Assembly: GCA_900299145.1 (NCBI GenBank)
Contig: OMIN01000080.1
Coordinates: forward strand, 1-36,605
Direction: 5' to 3'
Length of the DNA: 36,605 nucleotides
Source of the DNA: Betaproteobacteria bacterium
GTDB lineage: Bacteria; Pseudomonadota; Gammaproteobacteria; Burkholderiales; SG8-41
In this document: in pieces, positions 24,912 through 33,462 of the stretch
Layout: each line of letters begins with the position of its first letter
Position numbering within the stretch: position 1 is the first letter of the stretch
Notes under the pieces: model-generated
The model's database searches: none
What the model was told of the DNA's origin: nothing
The model's input: the letters and a program-made list of their open reading frames with translations, nothing else
Position numbers and translations under genes: made by a program

Positions 24912-25886
24912 TCATTGTGGCGTAATGCCGGCCGCCTTCACGATTCTTGCATACTTTTCGAGATCTTCACGCAAAAACTTCGAGAATTCCGCGGGCGTGC
25001 TTCCACGGCTTTCAATATTGATTTCGGCGTAGGTCTTGCGGGTATCGGGATGTTGCATCACGGCTCGCGTGGCTTCATACAACCGGTTGGTAATCGCTGC
25101 CGGCAACCCCGGTGGCCCATAAATGCCATACCAGCCGGAGACTTCATAACCTTTCAATCCCGACTCGTCGAGCGTCGGCACCTCGGGAATCTGATCGCTG
25201 CGCTTTAAGCCCGTGAACGCGAGGCCGCGCAAACGATCGGTCTTGACGAACGGCACTGCAGCGGGGCTCGACGCAAAATTCATCGCGATTTGATTGGCCA
25301 GCACATCGTTGATTGCCGGGCCGCCACCCTTGTACGGCACATGGGTGATTTTCGCGCCCGCCATCAGACAAAACATTTCACCCGCGAGGTGCTGCAAATT
25401 GCCCACGCCCGCCGAAGCGTAGGAAAATTTGCCGGGCGCGGCACGCGCGGCATCCACCAACTGCTGCACCGTACGATGCGCGAACGTCGGATGCACCACC
25501 AGCACCAATCCGCTCGATTTCACGATTTCGCTGATCGGCGTGAAATCACGCAAGCTATCGTACGGCAGCTTGCGATACACATGCGGATTAATGGTGTGCG
25601 AACCGGAGGTGATCAGAATCGTGTGCCCGTCGGGCGCGGCACGCGCCACCATCTCGGTGCCGATAATGCTGTTTGCCCCCGCGCGGTTGTCCACTACGAC
25701 CTGCTGCCCCAGCACCGTACTCAGCCGATGCGCGTAGATGCGCGCGATCACGTCCGGCCCGCTGCCCGCCGATGACGGCACGATCAGGCGCACGGGGCGG
25801 TCGGGATAGGCTGCCATCGCTGACGCGCTGCACAGCAAGACGGCAGCGCCCGAACTTACCGCCAACCACGCATTCAATCTGTACAT
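24912..25886 (-). CDS. Bug-family solute-binding protein
   Basis: The 324-residue product has a signal peptide ending SASAMAA. Segments are YPDRPVRLIVPSSAGSGPDV, VVDNRAGANSIIG, DGHTILITSG, LPYDSLRDFTPI, YASAGVGNLQHLAGE, THVPYKGGGPA, VPTLDESGLKGYE and a terminal AAGITPQ. The loop after the first strand (SSAGSGPD) differs from the common PPGG form. The ATG at 25886 has AGAGG upstream. It follows the sulfatase gene by 47 nt on the same strand, suggesting a sulfatase-Bug-Bug transcript. Confidence 0.94.
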   Translation of the reverse strand: MYRLNAWLAVSSGAAVLLCSASAMAAYPDRPVRLIVPSSAGSGPDVIARIYAHRLSTVLGQQVVVDNRAGANSIIGTEMVARAAPDGHTILITSGSHTINPHVYRKLPYDSLRDFTPISEIVKSSGLVLVVHPTFAHRTVQQLVDAARAAPGKFSYASAGVGNLQHLAGEMFCLMAGAKITHVPYKGGGPAINDVLANQIAMNFASSPAAVPFVKTDRLRGLAFTGLKRSDQIPEVPTLDESGLKGYEVSGWYGIYGPPGLPAAITNRLYEATRAVMQHPDTRKTYAEINIESRGSTPAEFSKFLREDLEKYARIVKAAGITPQ

Positions 25887-25933
25887 GAAAGAACCTCTTT
25901 GTCGCTGTTCGTTGTTTGGTTCACACAGGCCGT

Positions 25934-27481
25934 TCACGCCATGCCAATAGGCTCGGCCAGCGATTCGACTATCTTGCCGGGCCGCGCACGCATCAAGTCA
26001 TGCAGCTCGCGGCGCACATGCGCATAGCCGGGGTCATCGAACAGATTGTTCATTTCCGCCGGATCATTGCGCAAGTCATACAACTCGCCCGCGCCGGAAT
26101 CGAGTTCAAACGTGCATTTGTATTGCTGCATGCGCACCGTGCGCAGCTTCAGCGCCACGCCGCAGCGCGACGGGTGCACATGCCATTCGCTGTAGGCCGC
26201 ATCACGCGTTTCCGCACCACCCCGCAAAAGCTTCATCAAGCTGCGGCTTTGCTGTTCTACCGGCGCCGATACACCCGCTGCTTCGTAAAATGTCGCGGAC
26301 AAATCCAGTGTCGAAACCGGTTCCACCACGAGTTGGCGGCTGGCCACACCCGGCCCGCGCACCACCATGGTCACTCGCAGCAAATCCTCGTACGGCGTGG
26401 GACCTTTGAGATACAGGCCGTGATTGCCGAGCAGTTCGCCGTGATCGGTGGTGTAAATCACCAGCGTGTTATCAAGCACACCCTGCGCTTCGAGCGCGCT
26501 CATGATGCGCCCGACGCTGTGGTCCACCTGCGAAATCATGCCGTAGTAGTTGGCGGTCATTTCGGCGAGTTGGGCATCGGTCTGATCCGGCACGCGCGAG
26601 CCTTCGGCGCGAAATTTCAGCATCACCGGATCGCTTAACTGCGGCTTGCCCTCATATTGCGCCTTGTGCCACCACGGGCGACGCTCGAAGTCACGTACAC
26701 GGTGCTTCGGCAACACCATGTCTTTCGGGTCATACATCAGACTCCACGGCTCCGGGCAATCGAAGGCGTGATGCGGATCGGGAAACGACACCCACGCGCA
26801 GAACGGCTCGTCCTTGCGCTGCGCTTCGTTGATCCAGTGAATCGCGCGGTCAGCCACCCAGGTACTGGAGTGCCACGCGGCGGGCAACGCAGAAAACCAC
26901 GTCTGAGCGGCGCCCGTGCCGGGCCGTGTCTCGGCGGCCCACAACTGTATACCCTCGCCCCCTCCGCGCGAAATCAGCCAGCGCTCATAATGCCCGACAG
27001 CCGGGTCTTCCAGCGGACGCGTGCGATGCAAATGCCCCAGCGCCACCAGCTCGCAATGCTGAAAGCCCATGTAGGGGCCAAACCAGGCAGGACCATATTT
27101 AGCCTGACTCTTGTTGCACTCCGGCGTGCCAGTAGGCGCGAAGGTGGCCTTGGTCGAAAAATGCGCCTTGCCGATAAAACCTGTTTGATAACCGGCTTTG
27201 CTCAACGTGCCCGCAAAGCCCTGCTCACCCACGGCCGGGTTCAAATCCACGCCGTTATCCCACACCCCGTGCGTCAACGGCAGCAAGCCGGTCAGTATCG
27301 ACGAGCGCGAAGGCTGGCACACCAGATTCGGTGTAATACATGCCGAAAAGCGCGTACCCTCGCGAGCGATGCGGTCGATGTGCGGCGTCTTGATGTTCTT
27401 ATTTTCGAAACCATTGCAGTCGGCCCGCTGCTGGTCGGAGGTAATGAGGAGAATGTTGGGGCGCTTTTTTTGCGTAGCCAT
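25934..27481 (-). CDS. Sulfatase family hydrolase (formylglycine type), cytoplasmic
   Basis: The 515-residue product has the sulfatase fold (PF00884). It begins with the metal motif NILLITSDQQRAD and carries the formylglycine consensus CQPSRSSILTG with Cys55 (CxPxR). GKAHFS and TTDHGELLG follow, holding further active-site and metal residues. The C-terminal subdomain includes YDLRNDPAEMNNL. The TDHGE form resembles choline-sulfatase or phosphonate-monoester-hydrolase-type members more than secreted arylsulfatases. There is no signal peptide, so the substrate must be imported. An activating formylglycine-generating system is needed but is not in the window. AGGAAA precedes the ATG. It heads the long minus-strand run. 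Confidence 0.93.
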   Translation of the reverse strand: MATQKKRPNILLITSDQQRADCNGFENKNIKTPHIDRIAREGTRFSACITPNLVCQPSRSSILTGLLPLTHGVWDNGVDLNPAVGEQGFAGTLSKAGYQTGFIGKAHFSTKATFAPTGTPECNKSQAKYGPAWFGPYMGFQHCELVALGHLHRTRPLEDPAVGHYERWLISRGGGEGIQLWAAETRPGTGAAQTWFSALPAAWHSSTWVADRAIHWINEAQRKDEPFCAWVSFPDPHHAFDCPEPWSLMYDPKDMVLPKHRVRDFERRPWWHKAQYEGKPQLSDPVMLKFRAEGSRVPDQTDAQLAEMTANYYGMISQVDHSVGRIMSALEAQGVLDNTLVIYTTDHGELLGNHGLYLKGPTPYEDLLRVTMVVRGPGVASRQLVVEPVSTLDLSATFYEAAGVSAPVEQQSRSLMKLLRGGAETRDAAYSEWHVHPSRCGVALKLRTVRMQQYKCTFELDSGAGELYDLRNDPAEMNNLFDDPGYAHVRRELHDLMRARPGKIVESLAEPIGMA

Positions 27482-27486
27482 GTTGC

Positions 27487-27512
27487 GTTTCCTGAAAATT
27501 CAATAACCTGAT
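27487..27512 (-). repeat. Possible right-half remnant of the AT-rich repeat in the sulfatase leader
   Basis: On the minus strand the leader reads TTATTGAATTTTCAGGAAAC. It matches the right end of the repeat family and also supplies the AGGAAA ribosome site of the sulfatase. Only half the repeat is recognisable. Confidence 0.35.
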
Positions 27513-27514
27513 TT

Positions 27515-27636
27515 GCCATCCCGATGAAGGCCAGAAGCCGGCGTTTGCCTGGCGTCAGAGACACCTGACATAAGATGCATTCTGCTGCTGCGTGGATTGT
27601 AACGAACTGGATTCCGGCCTTAGCTCGAACAATGGC
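27515..27636. repeat. Degenerate REP/BIME-like element
   Basis: CCATCCCGATGAAGGCCAGAAGCC at 27516-27539 (split arm) and CTGGATTCCGGCCTTAGCTCG at 27608-27627 resemble the two arms of the element at 64-177, with decay. It fills the gap between the sulfatase and the next Bug gene. Confidence 0.45.
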
Positions 27637-27652
27637 GTTGGCAGGACAGGCG

Positions 27653-28624
27653 CTATTTGTTCAGCCCCAATTCCGTCAACAACATACGAAACCGCGTCGC
27701 CTCCGCATCCAGAAACTCACGCAACTTCGGACCGGTCATGAAATTCGCGCGCCAGAAATTACGTTCCAGTTCCTTCTTCCATGCGCCGGATTCGTTGACC
27801 ACCGACAACGCGTTTTCCCAGAACGCCACCTGTTCGCGCGTCATCGCCTTCGCGCCGATCACGCCACGCCAGTTGGTGAACACCGCGTCAAAGCCCTGCT
27901 CCTTCAGTGTCGGCACGCCCGCCAGTGCCCCCGATAAACGCTGCGGTCCGATCCCCGCCAGCGCGCGCACGCGCCCCGCCGCGAGAAACGGCGGCATATT
28001 GGCCGCCGTGCCACTGACCAGATCGATCTCCCCCGCGAGCATGGCCACCACACCGTCACCCGCCGACTTGTACGGCACCCAGCGCGCCTTGCGCACGTCC
28101 GCACCCATTGCCTTCCACGCGACAGCGGCAGCCGTGTGGCCACCCGCACCGATACCAGGCCCAAAACCCACCGCCACCGAGCCAGGGTCGGCGCGCAGCC
28201 GGTCGCGCACGTCAGCCATGGATTTCAACGGCGAATCCGCACGCGCCACCAGCACAAAATAGTCGTCGAACATCAGCGCCAGCGGCGTCACGTCGCGATG
28301 TGTCATGGGATGCGCGCCGGTCACCGCGTTCGACACCAGGTTGGTGTTACCGATGGAAATCGCGTGGCCGTCGCCACGGTCATTCATATAGCCCCAAGCG
28401 ATGCCATTGCCCGCGCCGGGCTTGTTGATCACGACCACCGGCACACCCGCCGCGCGCGTGTCGTCCCAGATTTTCTGGATCGTGCGCGCCGTAAGATCCA
28501 GACTGCCCGCCGGTGACGAGGGTGAAATAAACGCGACCGGGCGTGTGGGCTTCCACGACTGCGCCTGCGCGAAGTAAGTGAAAAACAATCCGGTCAGACA
28601 AACCAGCAGGCTCGTAATTTTCAT
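27653..28624 (-). CDS. TctC-like Bug-family solute-binding protein
   Basis: The 323-residue product has a signal peptide ending YFAQAQ. It belongs to a branch more like TctC than the other Bugs here: PTRPVAFISPSSPAGSLDLTAR, VVINKPGAGNGIAWGYMN, RWVPYKSAGDGV, TNWRGVIGA, MTGPKLREFLDAE and terminal LTELGLNK. It lacks the VVDNRPGAGG and DGYTLL forms of its neighbours. No ribosome site precedes the ATG. A TATA-containing sequence (28632-28638) lies within 15 nt, so the message may be nearly leaderless. It lies alone on the minus strand between two sulfatase units. Confidence 0.92.
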   Translation of the reverse strand: MKITSLLVCLTGLFFTYFAQAQSWKPTRPVAFISPSSPAGSLDLTARTIQKIWDDTRAAGVPVVVINKPGAGNGIAWGYMNDRGDGHAISIGNTNLVSNAVTGAHPMTHRDVTPLALMFDDYFVLVARADSPLKSMADVRDRLRADPGSVAVGFGPGIGAGGHTAAAVAWKAMGADVRKARWVPYKSAGDGVVAMLAGEIDLVSGTAANMPPFLAAGRVRALAGIGPQRLSGALAGVPTLKEQGFDAVFTNWRGVIGAKAMTREQVAFWENALSVVNESGAWKKELERNFWRANFMTGPKLREFLDAEATRFRMLLTELGLNK

Positions 28625-28631
28625 GGTCAGC

Positions 28632-28638
28632 TATACTA
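28632..28638. promoter_or_regulatory. Candidate shared -10 region for divergent genes
   Basis: TATACT (28632-28637) on the plus strand and TAGTAT (28633-28638) on the minus strand overlap. They could serve the small membrane protein at 28675 and the Bug gene starting at 28624. No clear -35 elements are seen. Confidence 0.35.
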
Positions 28639-28674
28639 ACCGCATCACTCCACCGAAGGCAAAGGACAAAGACC

Positions 28675-29025
28675 GTGGCCCATACACACGCCTGTCCGCG
28701 GCGCCGCGCGCAAGCCGGCACCATGTCGGAGAACAACACCCTGATTTGGCCCGCGCTGTACGGCTACACCGCGTGGCTGTGGGGAAGTGTACTGGGATAT
28801 CCCATCGCGATTGCCGCAGCCGGAACTGTGCTGGGCTTTGTAGTCGGCGTGCTGATGATGAGGGTAAACCCTTATGGCCCGGAGCTGATGCAATTCTGGC
28901 TGATCGTTATCGTGCCGTGGTTCGTCAGTGACGAAACCTGGCGCTGGGTGCTTTTAGCAATGTGCATTGTGCCGCTGCCACGCTTGATCGCCGGACTCGT
29001 GCTCAAAAAGACCTGGTCGCCCTGA
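28675..29025 (+). CDS. Small membrane protein, unknown family
   Basis: The product is 116 residues from the GTG at 28675, or 100 from the ATG at 28723. GTG is favoured because AAAGGA lies 8 nt before it, but the extra N-terminus (HACPRRRAQAG) is not obviously structured. About three hydrophobic segments are visible: ALYGYTAWLWGSVLGYP/IAIAAAGTVLGFVVGVLMM, QFWLIVIVPWFV, and RWVLLAMCIVPLPRLIAGLVL. I do not recognise the family. It stands ahead of the plus-strand sulfatase gene with a 125-nt gap that has its own -10 candidate. Confidence 0.65.
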   Translation: MAHTHACPRRRAQAGTMSENNTLIWPALYGYTAWLWGSVLGYPIAIAAAGTVLGFVVGVLMMRVNPYGPELMQFWLIVIVPWFVSDETWRWVLLAMCIVPLPRLIAGLVLKKTWSP

Positions 29026-29112
29026 CACGCATCGCGGTCAGGCTTTCTGCCTTGTAACGCACATGCCGCCACCAAGTACCGGCGAATACGGAAATGTCCC
29101 AATAACTGGCGC

Positions 29113-29118
29113 TATACT
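29113..29118 (+). promoter_or_regulatory. Candidate -10 hexamer for the second sulfatase
   Basis: TATACT ends 32 nt before the ATG at 29151. There is no obvious -35 and no Shine-Dalgarno before the ATG. Confidence 0.35.
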
Positions 29119-29150
29119 CCCCGGCATCCTTCACCAACCCACGCATCGAC

Positions 29151-30497
29151 ATGAGTTCCCTTACAAAACCCAACATCGTACTGATCCTCGCCGACAATCT
29201 CGGCTGGGGTGAACTCGGTTGCTACGGCGGCGGCGTGCTACGCGGCGCACCCACGCCACGCATCGACGCGCTTGCAGCGCAGGGCTTGCGCCTGACCAAC
29301 TTCAACGTCGAATCCGATTGCGTGCCCACGCGCACGGCACTGATGACGGGCCGCCACCCGATACGCACCGGCGCGCTGCAATCGGTACCCGCCGGGCTTC
29401 CGCAGGGGCTGATCCCGTGGGAGATCACGTTGGGCCAACTGCTGTCGACGCAGGGCTACGCCACGGCGATTTTCGGCAAGTGGCATCTGGGCGACCGGCC
29501 GGGGCGTTTTCCGCACGAGCGCGGCTTTGACGAGTGGTACGGCATTCCGCGCACCACCAATGAGAGCATGTTCACCAGCACACCGGGCTACGACGCCAGC
29601 GTGGTGCCGCTGCCGTATGTGATGGAAGGCAAACGCGGCGAGCCAGCGCGTGACGTCGCTATTTATGATCTCGAAATGCGCCGCAAGATCGACTCTCAAC
29701 TGACTGAGCGCAGCATCGATTTCATGCAGCGGCAAGTCCAGGCAGGCAAGCCGTTTTTTACCTACGTGCCACTGACCCAACTGCACTACCCGACGTTGCC
29801 GCATCACGATTTCGCCGGCAAAACCGGCGCGGGCGATTTTGCGGATTCGCTGGTAGAGATGGATGCGCGCACAGGGCAAGTAATTGATTTTATTGATAAA
29901 TCCGGATTGACTGAGAACACCGTGTTTATTTTTGCCAGCGACAACGGTCCGGAGTTTCGCCGGCCATGGCGCGGCACGGCCGGGCCGTGGACAGGCACTT
30001 ATCACACCGCAATGGAAGGCGCGCTGCGCGTGCCATTTATGGTGCGTTGGCCGGGGCACGTGCCTGCTGGTGGCGTGTCCAACGAGATCGTGCACGTCAC
30101 CGACATCTACACCACGCTCGCCCACATTGCAGGTGCTGCGCTGCCCTCTGACCGGCCCATCGACGGTGTCGATCAACGCGATTTCTTTTTCGGCAAAGCC
30201 GAAAAATCCGCGCGTGAAGGTTTTGTCTACTTCATCAAGGACGAATTGCGCGCGGCGAAATGGCGCGACTGGAAAATGCACATGGTGTGGGAGACCGAAC
30301 CCAATGCCGGCCCCATTCATCTGGAAACGCCCTGGGTGTTCAACCTCAAGCAGGACCCCAAGGAAGAAACGGACGTCGGTACACAATACAACTGGGCGCG
30401 CCGCCCGCTGCGTGTGCTGATACAGGATTTTCAGCAAAGTCTGAAACAGCACCCGCCCATACCGCCGGGCGCGCCTGACGATTACCAGCCCAAATAG
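29151..30497 (+). CDS. Sulfatase family hydrolase (arylsulfatase-like), cytoplasmic
   Basis: The 448-residue sulfatase (PF00884) begins NIVLILADNLGWGELGCYGGG with the first metal Asp. The formylglycine motif is CVPTRTALMTGR with Cys57 (CxPxR). GKWHLG and ASDNGPE provide further active-site residues. These spellings are those of the arylsulfatase A-like branch, unlike the sulfatase at 25934-27481. No signal peptide precedes residue 8, which is unusual for this branch. The C-terminal VFNLKQDPKEETDV is a typical sulfatase tail. It lies 23 nt upstream of the enolase-superfamily gene, so the two are likely one transcript. Confidence 0.93.
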   Translation: MSSLTKPNIVLILADNLGWGELGCYGGGVLRGAPTPRIDALAAQGLRLTNFNVESDCVPTRTALMTGRHPIRTGALQSVPAGLPQGLIPWEITLGQLLSTQGYATAIFGKWHLGDRPGRFPHERGFDEWYGIPRTTNESMFTSTPGYDASVVPLPYVMEGKRGEPARDVAIYDLEMRRKIDSQLTERSIDFMQRQVQAGKPFFTYVPLTQLHYPTLPHHDFAGKTGAGDFADSLVEMDARTGQVIDFIDKSGLTENTVFIFASDNGPEFRRPWRGTAGPWTGTYHTAMEGALRVPFMVRWPGHVPAGGVSNEIVHVTDIYTTLAHIAGAALPSDRPIDGVDQRDFFFGKAEKSAREGFVYFIKDELRAAKWRDWKMHMVWETEPNAGPIHLETPWVFNLKQDPKEETDVGTQYNWARRPLRVLIQDFQQSLKQHPPIPPGAPDDYQPK

Positions 30498-30520
30498 ATC
30501 ACGAACACGGAGCCCCACCC

Positions 30521-31693
30521 ATGAAAGTCACCCGCTTTGAGACCTTTCGCTGCGACGCCGGCTGGCGCACGTTTTCATTTTTGAAACTGATGACCGACGA
30601 GGGCCTCGTCGGCTGGTCGGAATACAACGAAAGTTTCGGCAGCGGCGGATTAAGCGACGTCATCACCGCGCTGATGCCGGTGGTCATCGGCAAGAATCCG
30701 TGTGACGTGGAGCTCATCAACGCTCACCTGCGCACGCACACCGTACAGTCGCGCGGCGGCATTAACCGGCAGGCGGTGGCGGCCATCGAAAACGCGCTGC
30801 TCGACATCAAGGGCAAGGCGCTGGGTGTGCCGGTGTATGACCTTTTCGGCGGCGCGGTGCGTAAACGCATTCCGTGTTACTGGTCGCACTGCGGCAGTTA
30901 CCGGGCGCGTTACCCGGAGCTGCTGGGTGTGCCGCGTGTGGCGAGTTACGACGATCTCTCCCGGCTAGCGGAAGAGGTCGTGCGGCGCGGCTTCGGCGCG
31001 TGCAAAACCAATGTGATGATTCACGACGGCAAGACGCTAGCGGCGTACCGCCCCGGTTTCGGCGCGAGCAAGGGTTACCCGGAACTGAACTGGAGCAACG
31101 ACATTGTCGATGGTGCGTTCAAGACCGCCAACGCGTTTCGTCTGGGCGGTGGTGCGTCGCTCGGCATCATGATGGATCTCAACTTCAATTACAAAACTGA
31201 AGGCTACCTTCGCATCGCGCAGGCGGTGGAGCCGATCAACATGACGTGGTTGGAAATGGACACGCACGATCCGCAATCGCTGGCATTGATCCGCCGCCAG
31301 ACCAAGACGCCGATTGCCTCATGTGAAACGCTGTGCGAGCGTCGCGATTTCAAACCGTTTTTCGAGCAATATGCGATGGATGTGGCCATCATCGACGTGG
31401 TGTGGAACGGTTACATGGAGTCCCTCAAGATTGCGTCCATGGCCGACGTCTATGAAATGAACGTCGCGCCGCATAATTTCTATGGCCATCTGTCGAGCAT
31501 CATGTCCGCGCATTTTTGCGCGGCGGTGCCCAATTTCAGAATCATGGAAACCGACGTCGACGCCGTGCCCTGGCGCGATGAGTTGGTGGATATTCCACCG
31601 GTGATCGAGAATGGCGAGTTCGTGCTGACCAGCAAGCCGGGCTGGGGCGTGGAAGTGAACGAAGCGGCGGTTCGGCGGCATCCGCCGAAGTAG
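30521..31693 (+). CDS. Enolase-superfamily enzyme (mandelate racemase / sugar-acid dehydratase-like)
   Basis: The 390-residue product has the N-terminal capping domain (AIENALLDIKGKALGVPVYDLFGG, split around residues 88-111) and a TIM barrel. Predicted Mg ligands are Asp219 (MMDLNFNY), Glu245 (WLEMD) and Glu269 (SCETL). Lys162 (CKTNV) and His318 (APHNFYGHLS) are candidate acid/base residues. The APHN motif is typical of the mandelate racemase subgroup, which includes galactonate, gluconate and related acid-sugar dehydratases. The substrate cannot be named. GGAG lies before the ATG. It follows the arylsulfatase-like gene closely, suggesting desulfation then dehydration of an acid sugar (inference). 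Confidence 0.92.
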   Translation: MKVTRFETFRCDAGWRTFSFLKLMTDEGLVGWSEYNESFGSGGLSDVITALMPVVIGKNPCDVELINAHLRTHTVQSRGGINRQAVAAIENALLDIKGKALGVPVYDLFGGAVRKRIPCYWSHCGSYRARYPELLGVPRVASYDDLSRLAEEVVRRGFGACKTNVMIHDGKTLAAYRPGFGASKGYPELNWSNDIVDGAFKTANAFRLGGGASLGIMMDLNFNYKTEGYLRIAQAVEPINMTWLEMDTHDPQSLALIRRQTKTPIASCETLCERRDFKPFFEQYAMDVAIIDVVWNGYMESLKIASMADVYEMNVAPHNFYGHLSSIMSAHFCAAVPNFRIMETDVDAVPWRDELVDIPPVIENGEFVLTSKPGWGVEVNEAAVRRHPPK

Positions 31694-31750
31694 GGGTTGG
31701 GAGGGATTCAAACAGATTTTTCAGGTGTCGGTCAGGCCAACACCCCAACC

Positions 31751-31831
31751 CGTCGTTCCCGCGTAGGCGGGAACCCATAACACAGTGCCATATGGCACCC
31801 CGCATGGATTCCCGCCTTCGCGGGAATGACG
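31751..31831. repeat. REP/BIME-like paired palindrome element
   Basis: Inverted arms CGTCGTTCCCGCGTAGGCGG and the complementary ATTCCCGCCTTCGCGGGAAT...GACG flank a short centre. It shares the internal AACCCATAACACAG with the element at 34525-34604. It lies downstream of the enolase-superfamily gene. Confidence 0.8.
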
Positions 31832-31902
31832 AGGAAAGAATTGCAGTTCATGCGAATTGCACGGGACGCACATCGACGCCAATAAAACGCCTCCAACCAA
31901 TA

Positions 31903-31933
31903 AAAAAGGGAAGGCCACCGGCCTTCCCTTTTT
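31903..31933. terminator. Bidirectional intrinsic terminator
   Basis: The stem AAAAAGGGAAGGCC, loop ACC and GGCCTTCCCTTTTT form a perfect hairpin of about 14 bp with A/T flanks. It lies just beyond the stop of the minus-strand small exported protein and downstream of the plus-strand enolase-superfamily gene. Confidence 0.92.
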
Positions 31934-31962
31934 GCTGGCAGAACCTGAAACAGTCGTCCGAG

Positions 31963-32241
31963 TTACTTCTTGGCCTTCTCGTCTTTCTTGTCATCCTTCT
32001 TCGCCGACTTGGATTCAATCTCCGTCGCCGTCATGCGGTACTGAATCGTCACGCGGTCGCCCTTTTTGATGTTCTTGTCGCCCTTGGTGTCCTTGTCGCG
32101 GGCGATTTCCCATTTTTCCTTGTCCTTCTCCACCACGATTTTGGTGTCGGTTACTTCCAGCACCGGGCCGGTGACCTGATACGCAAAAGCCGACGTGCCC
32201 ACCAGCATGCTTGCCGCAAAAACCGCTATCGAACGTTTCAT
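31963..32241 (-). CDS. Small exported lysine-rich protein, unknown function
   Basis: The 92-residue product has a clear signal peptide (MKRSIAVFAASMLVGTSAFA-Y). A short mature domain follows, rich in beta strands (VTGPVLEVTDTKIVVEK and RVTIQYRMTATEIESK, OB-like in appearance). It ends in a charged tail KKDDKKDEKAKK. The ATG at 32241 has GAGGAG at ideal spacing; the extension to 32307 has no support. The function is not recognised. The charged tail could bind an anionic polymer or metal, but that is conjecture. It is a single-gene unit with its own strong terminator. Confidence 0.85.
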   Translation of the reverse strand: MKRSIAVFAASMLVGTSAFAYQVTGPVLEVTDTKIVVEKDKEKWEIARDKDTKGDKNIKKGDRVTIQYRMTATEIESKSAKKDDKKDEKAKK

Positions 32242-32340
32242 GATTTCACTCCTCATGGGTTGGTTTTGAAACGGTGCAACACTAAAGCTTCGTAACGCTC
32301 TTCGCAATCGCGCGATGACGCACCGAAAGCGCCCATCCGC

Positions 32341-32371
32341 AACTATTTGTTTTTATTGAGTAATTTTAGGA
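32341..32371 (+). repeat. AT-rich dispersed repeat, copy C
   Basis: AACTATTTGTTTTTATTGAG followed by TAATTTTAGG is a full copy. It ends exactly at the stop codon of the downstream minus-strand dehydrogenase gene (stop at 32372-32374). Confidence 0.8.
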
Positions 32372-33433
32372 TCACAAAGCCGCTGCCACGGCATCGCCCA
32401 TTTGCGTGGTGCTCGCCGTGCCGCCGAGATCCGGCGTGAGATGCCTTGCCTCGGCAATCACACGTTCCATTGCGCTTTCGATCAGCGCTGCCGCGTCCAG
32501 CGCCTTCGCGTCACCGCGCTTGCGCCCCAGCCACTCAAGCAGCATCTGGCCCGACATGATCAGCGCATACGGGTTGGCGATATTTTTGCCGGCGATGTCC
32601 GGCGCCGAACCGTGTGTTGCCTGCGCCATCGCCTGCGTCTCACCGCACACCAGCCCCGGCGCCAGCCCCAGCCCGCCGACCAGCCCCGCGCCCAAATCCG
32701 TCACGATGTCACCGAACTGATTGGTGGTCACCACCACGTCGTAATCCCACGGGTTCATCACCACTTTCATCATGAAGCCGTCGATCAGCACTTCGTTGTA
32801 ATGCACATCGGGGAATTCCTTCGCGACCTTGCGGCATTCCTCGGCAAACATGCCGCACACGAGGCGATACACCGGCTCCTTGTGCAGCGATGTCACGCGC
32901 TTCATCTTGCGCGTGCGCGCGATCTCAAACGCCGCACGCGCCACGCGGTTCGCGCCCTTGCGGGTAACCACGCGCGTGCCGATGGAAATTTCGTCATTGG
33001 GCCGGAACTCACCCGCGCCCGCCACCACGGTGTCGCTGGATTGCAAGCCCTCGGTCACCTCGCGCAGGAACACGATGTCGACGTTCTTGTGCACCGATGG
33101 AATATTCGGATACGACTTCACCGGTTTGATGTTCGCGTACAACTCAAAGCGCTTACGCACCGGCGGCATGATCCACGTCGGGTCGTTACGCGGATACGCG
33201 TTGTGGCCGATGGGGCCGCACAGCCAGCCGTCGGTGTTTTCCAGCTCCTTTTGCGTTTGCAGCGGAAACGTGTGGCCGTGCAACTCATGGCCGCGCTTGC
33301 CGATGGCGTGGTCGCTCCACGCGATTTGCACGCCAGTTTTCGCCGCCGCCGCTTTCATGACTTTAACCGCTTCGGGGACGACTTCGAGGCCGATGTCGTC
33401 ACCCAGCAAAACACCAATTTTCAGCAAATTCAT
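32372..33433 (-). CDS. Isocitrate/isopropylmalate dehydrogenase family protein
   Basis: The 353-residue product belongs to PF00180, NAD(P)-dependent decarboxylating dehydrogenases of 2-hydroxy acids (isopropylmalate, isocitrate, tartrate, homoisocitrate). Segments are KIGVLLGDDIGLEVVPEAVK at the N-terminus, a PVKSYPN strand and FLREVTEG. SLHKEPVYR carries the catalytic Lys, TTNQFGDIVTDLGAGLVGG carries metal Asp residues, and HGSAPDIAGKNIANP carries the NAD loop. LHKEPVYR departs from the usual TDKxNV of LeuB, so the substrate is probably not isopropylmalate. The ATG at 33433 starts the conserved strand; upstream in-frame starts (33454, 33481) overlap the promoter. It diverges from the Bug gene at 33496. 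Confidence 0.92.
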   Translation of the reverse strand: MNLLKIGVLLGDDIGLEVVPEAVKVMKAAAAKTGVQIAWSDHAIGKRGHELHGHTFPLQTQKELENTDGWLCGPIGHNAYPRNDPTWIMPPVRKRFELYANIKPVKSYPNIPSVHKNVDIVFLREVTEGLQSSDTVVAGAGEFRPNDEISIGTRVVTRKGANRVARAAFEIARTRKMKRVTSLHKEPVYRLVCGMFAEECRKVAKEFPDVHYNEVLIDGFMMKVVMNPWDYDVVVTTNQFGDIVTDLGAGLVGGLGLAPGLVCGETQAMAQATHGSAPDIAGKNIANPYALIMSGQMLLEWLGRKRGDAKALDAAALIESAMERVIAEARHLTPDLGGTASTTQMGDAVAAAL

Positions 33434-33462
33434 TCTCCCGCTTCGGTCGAACATTCCGCGCG

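Noticed and set aside
29238-30518. Long minus-strand frame (426 codons) opposite the second sulfatase
   Set aside because: Arg/His-rich with no domain; the opposite strand has all sulfatase motifs.
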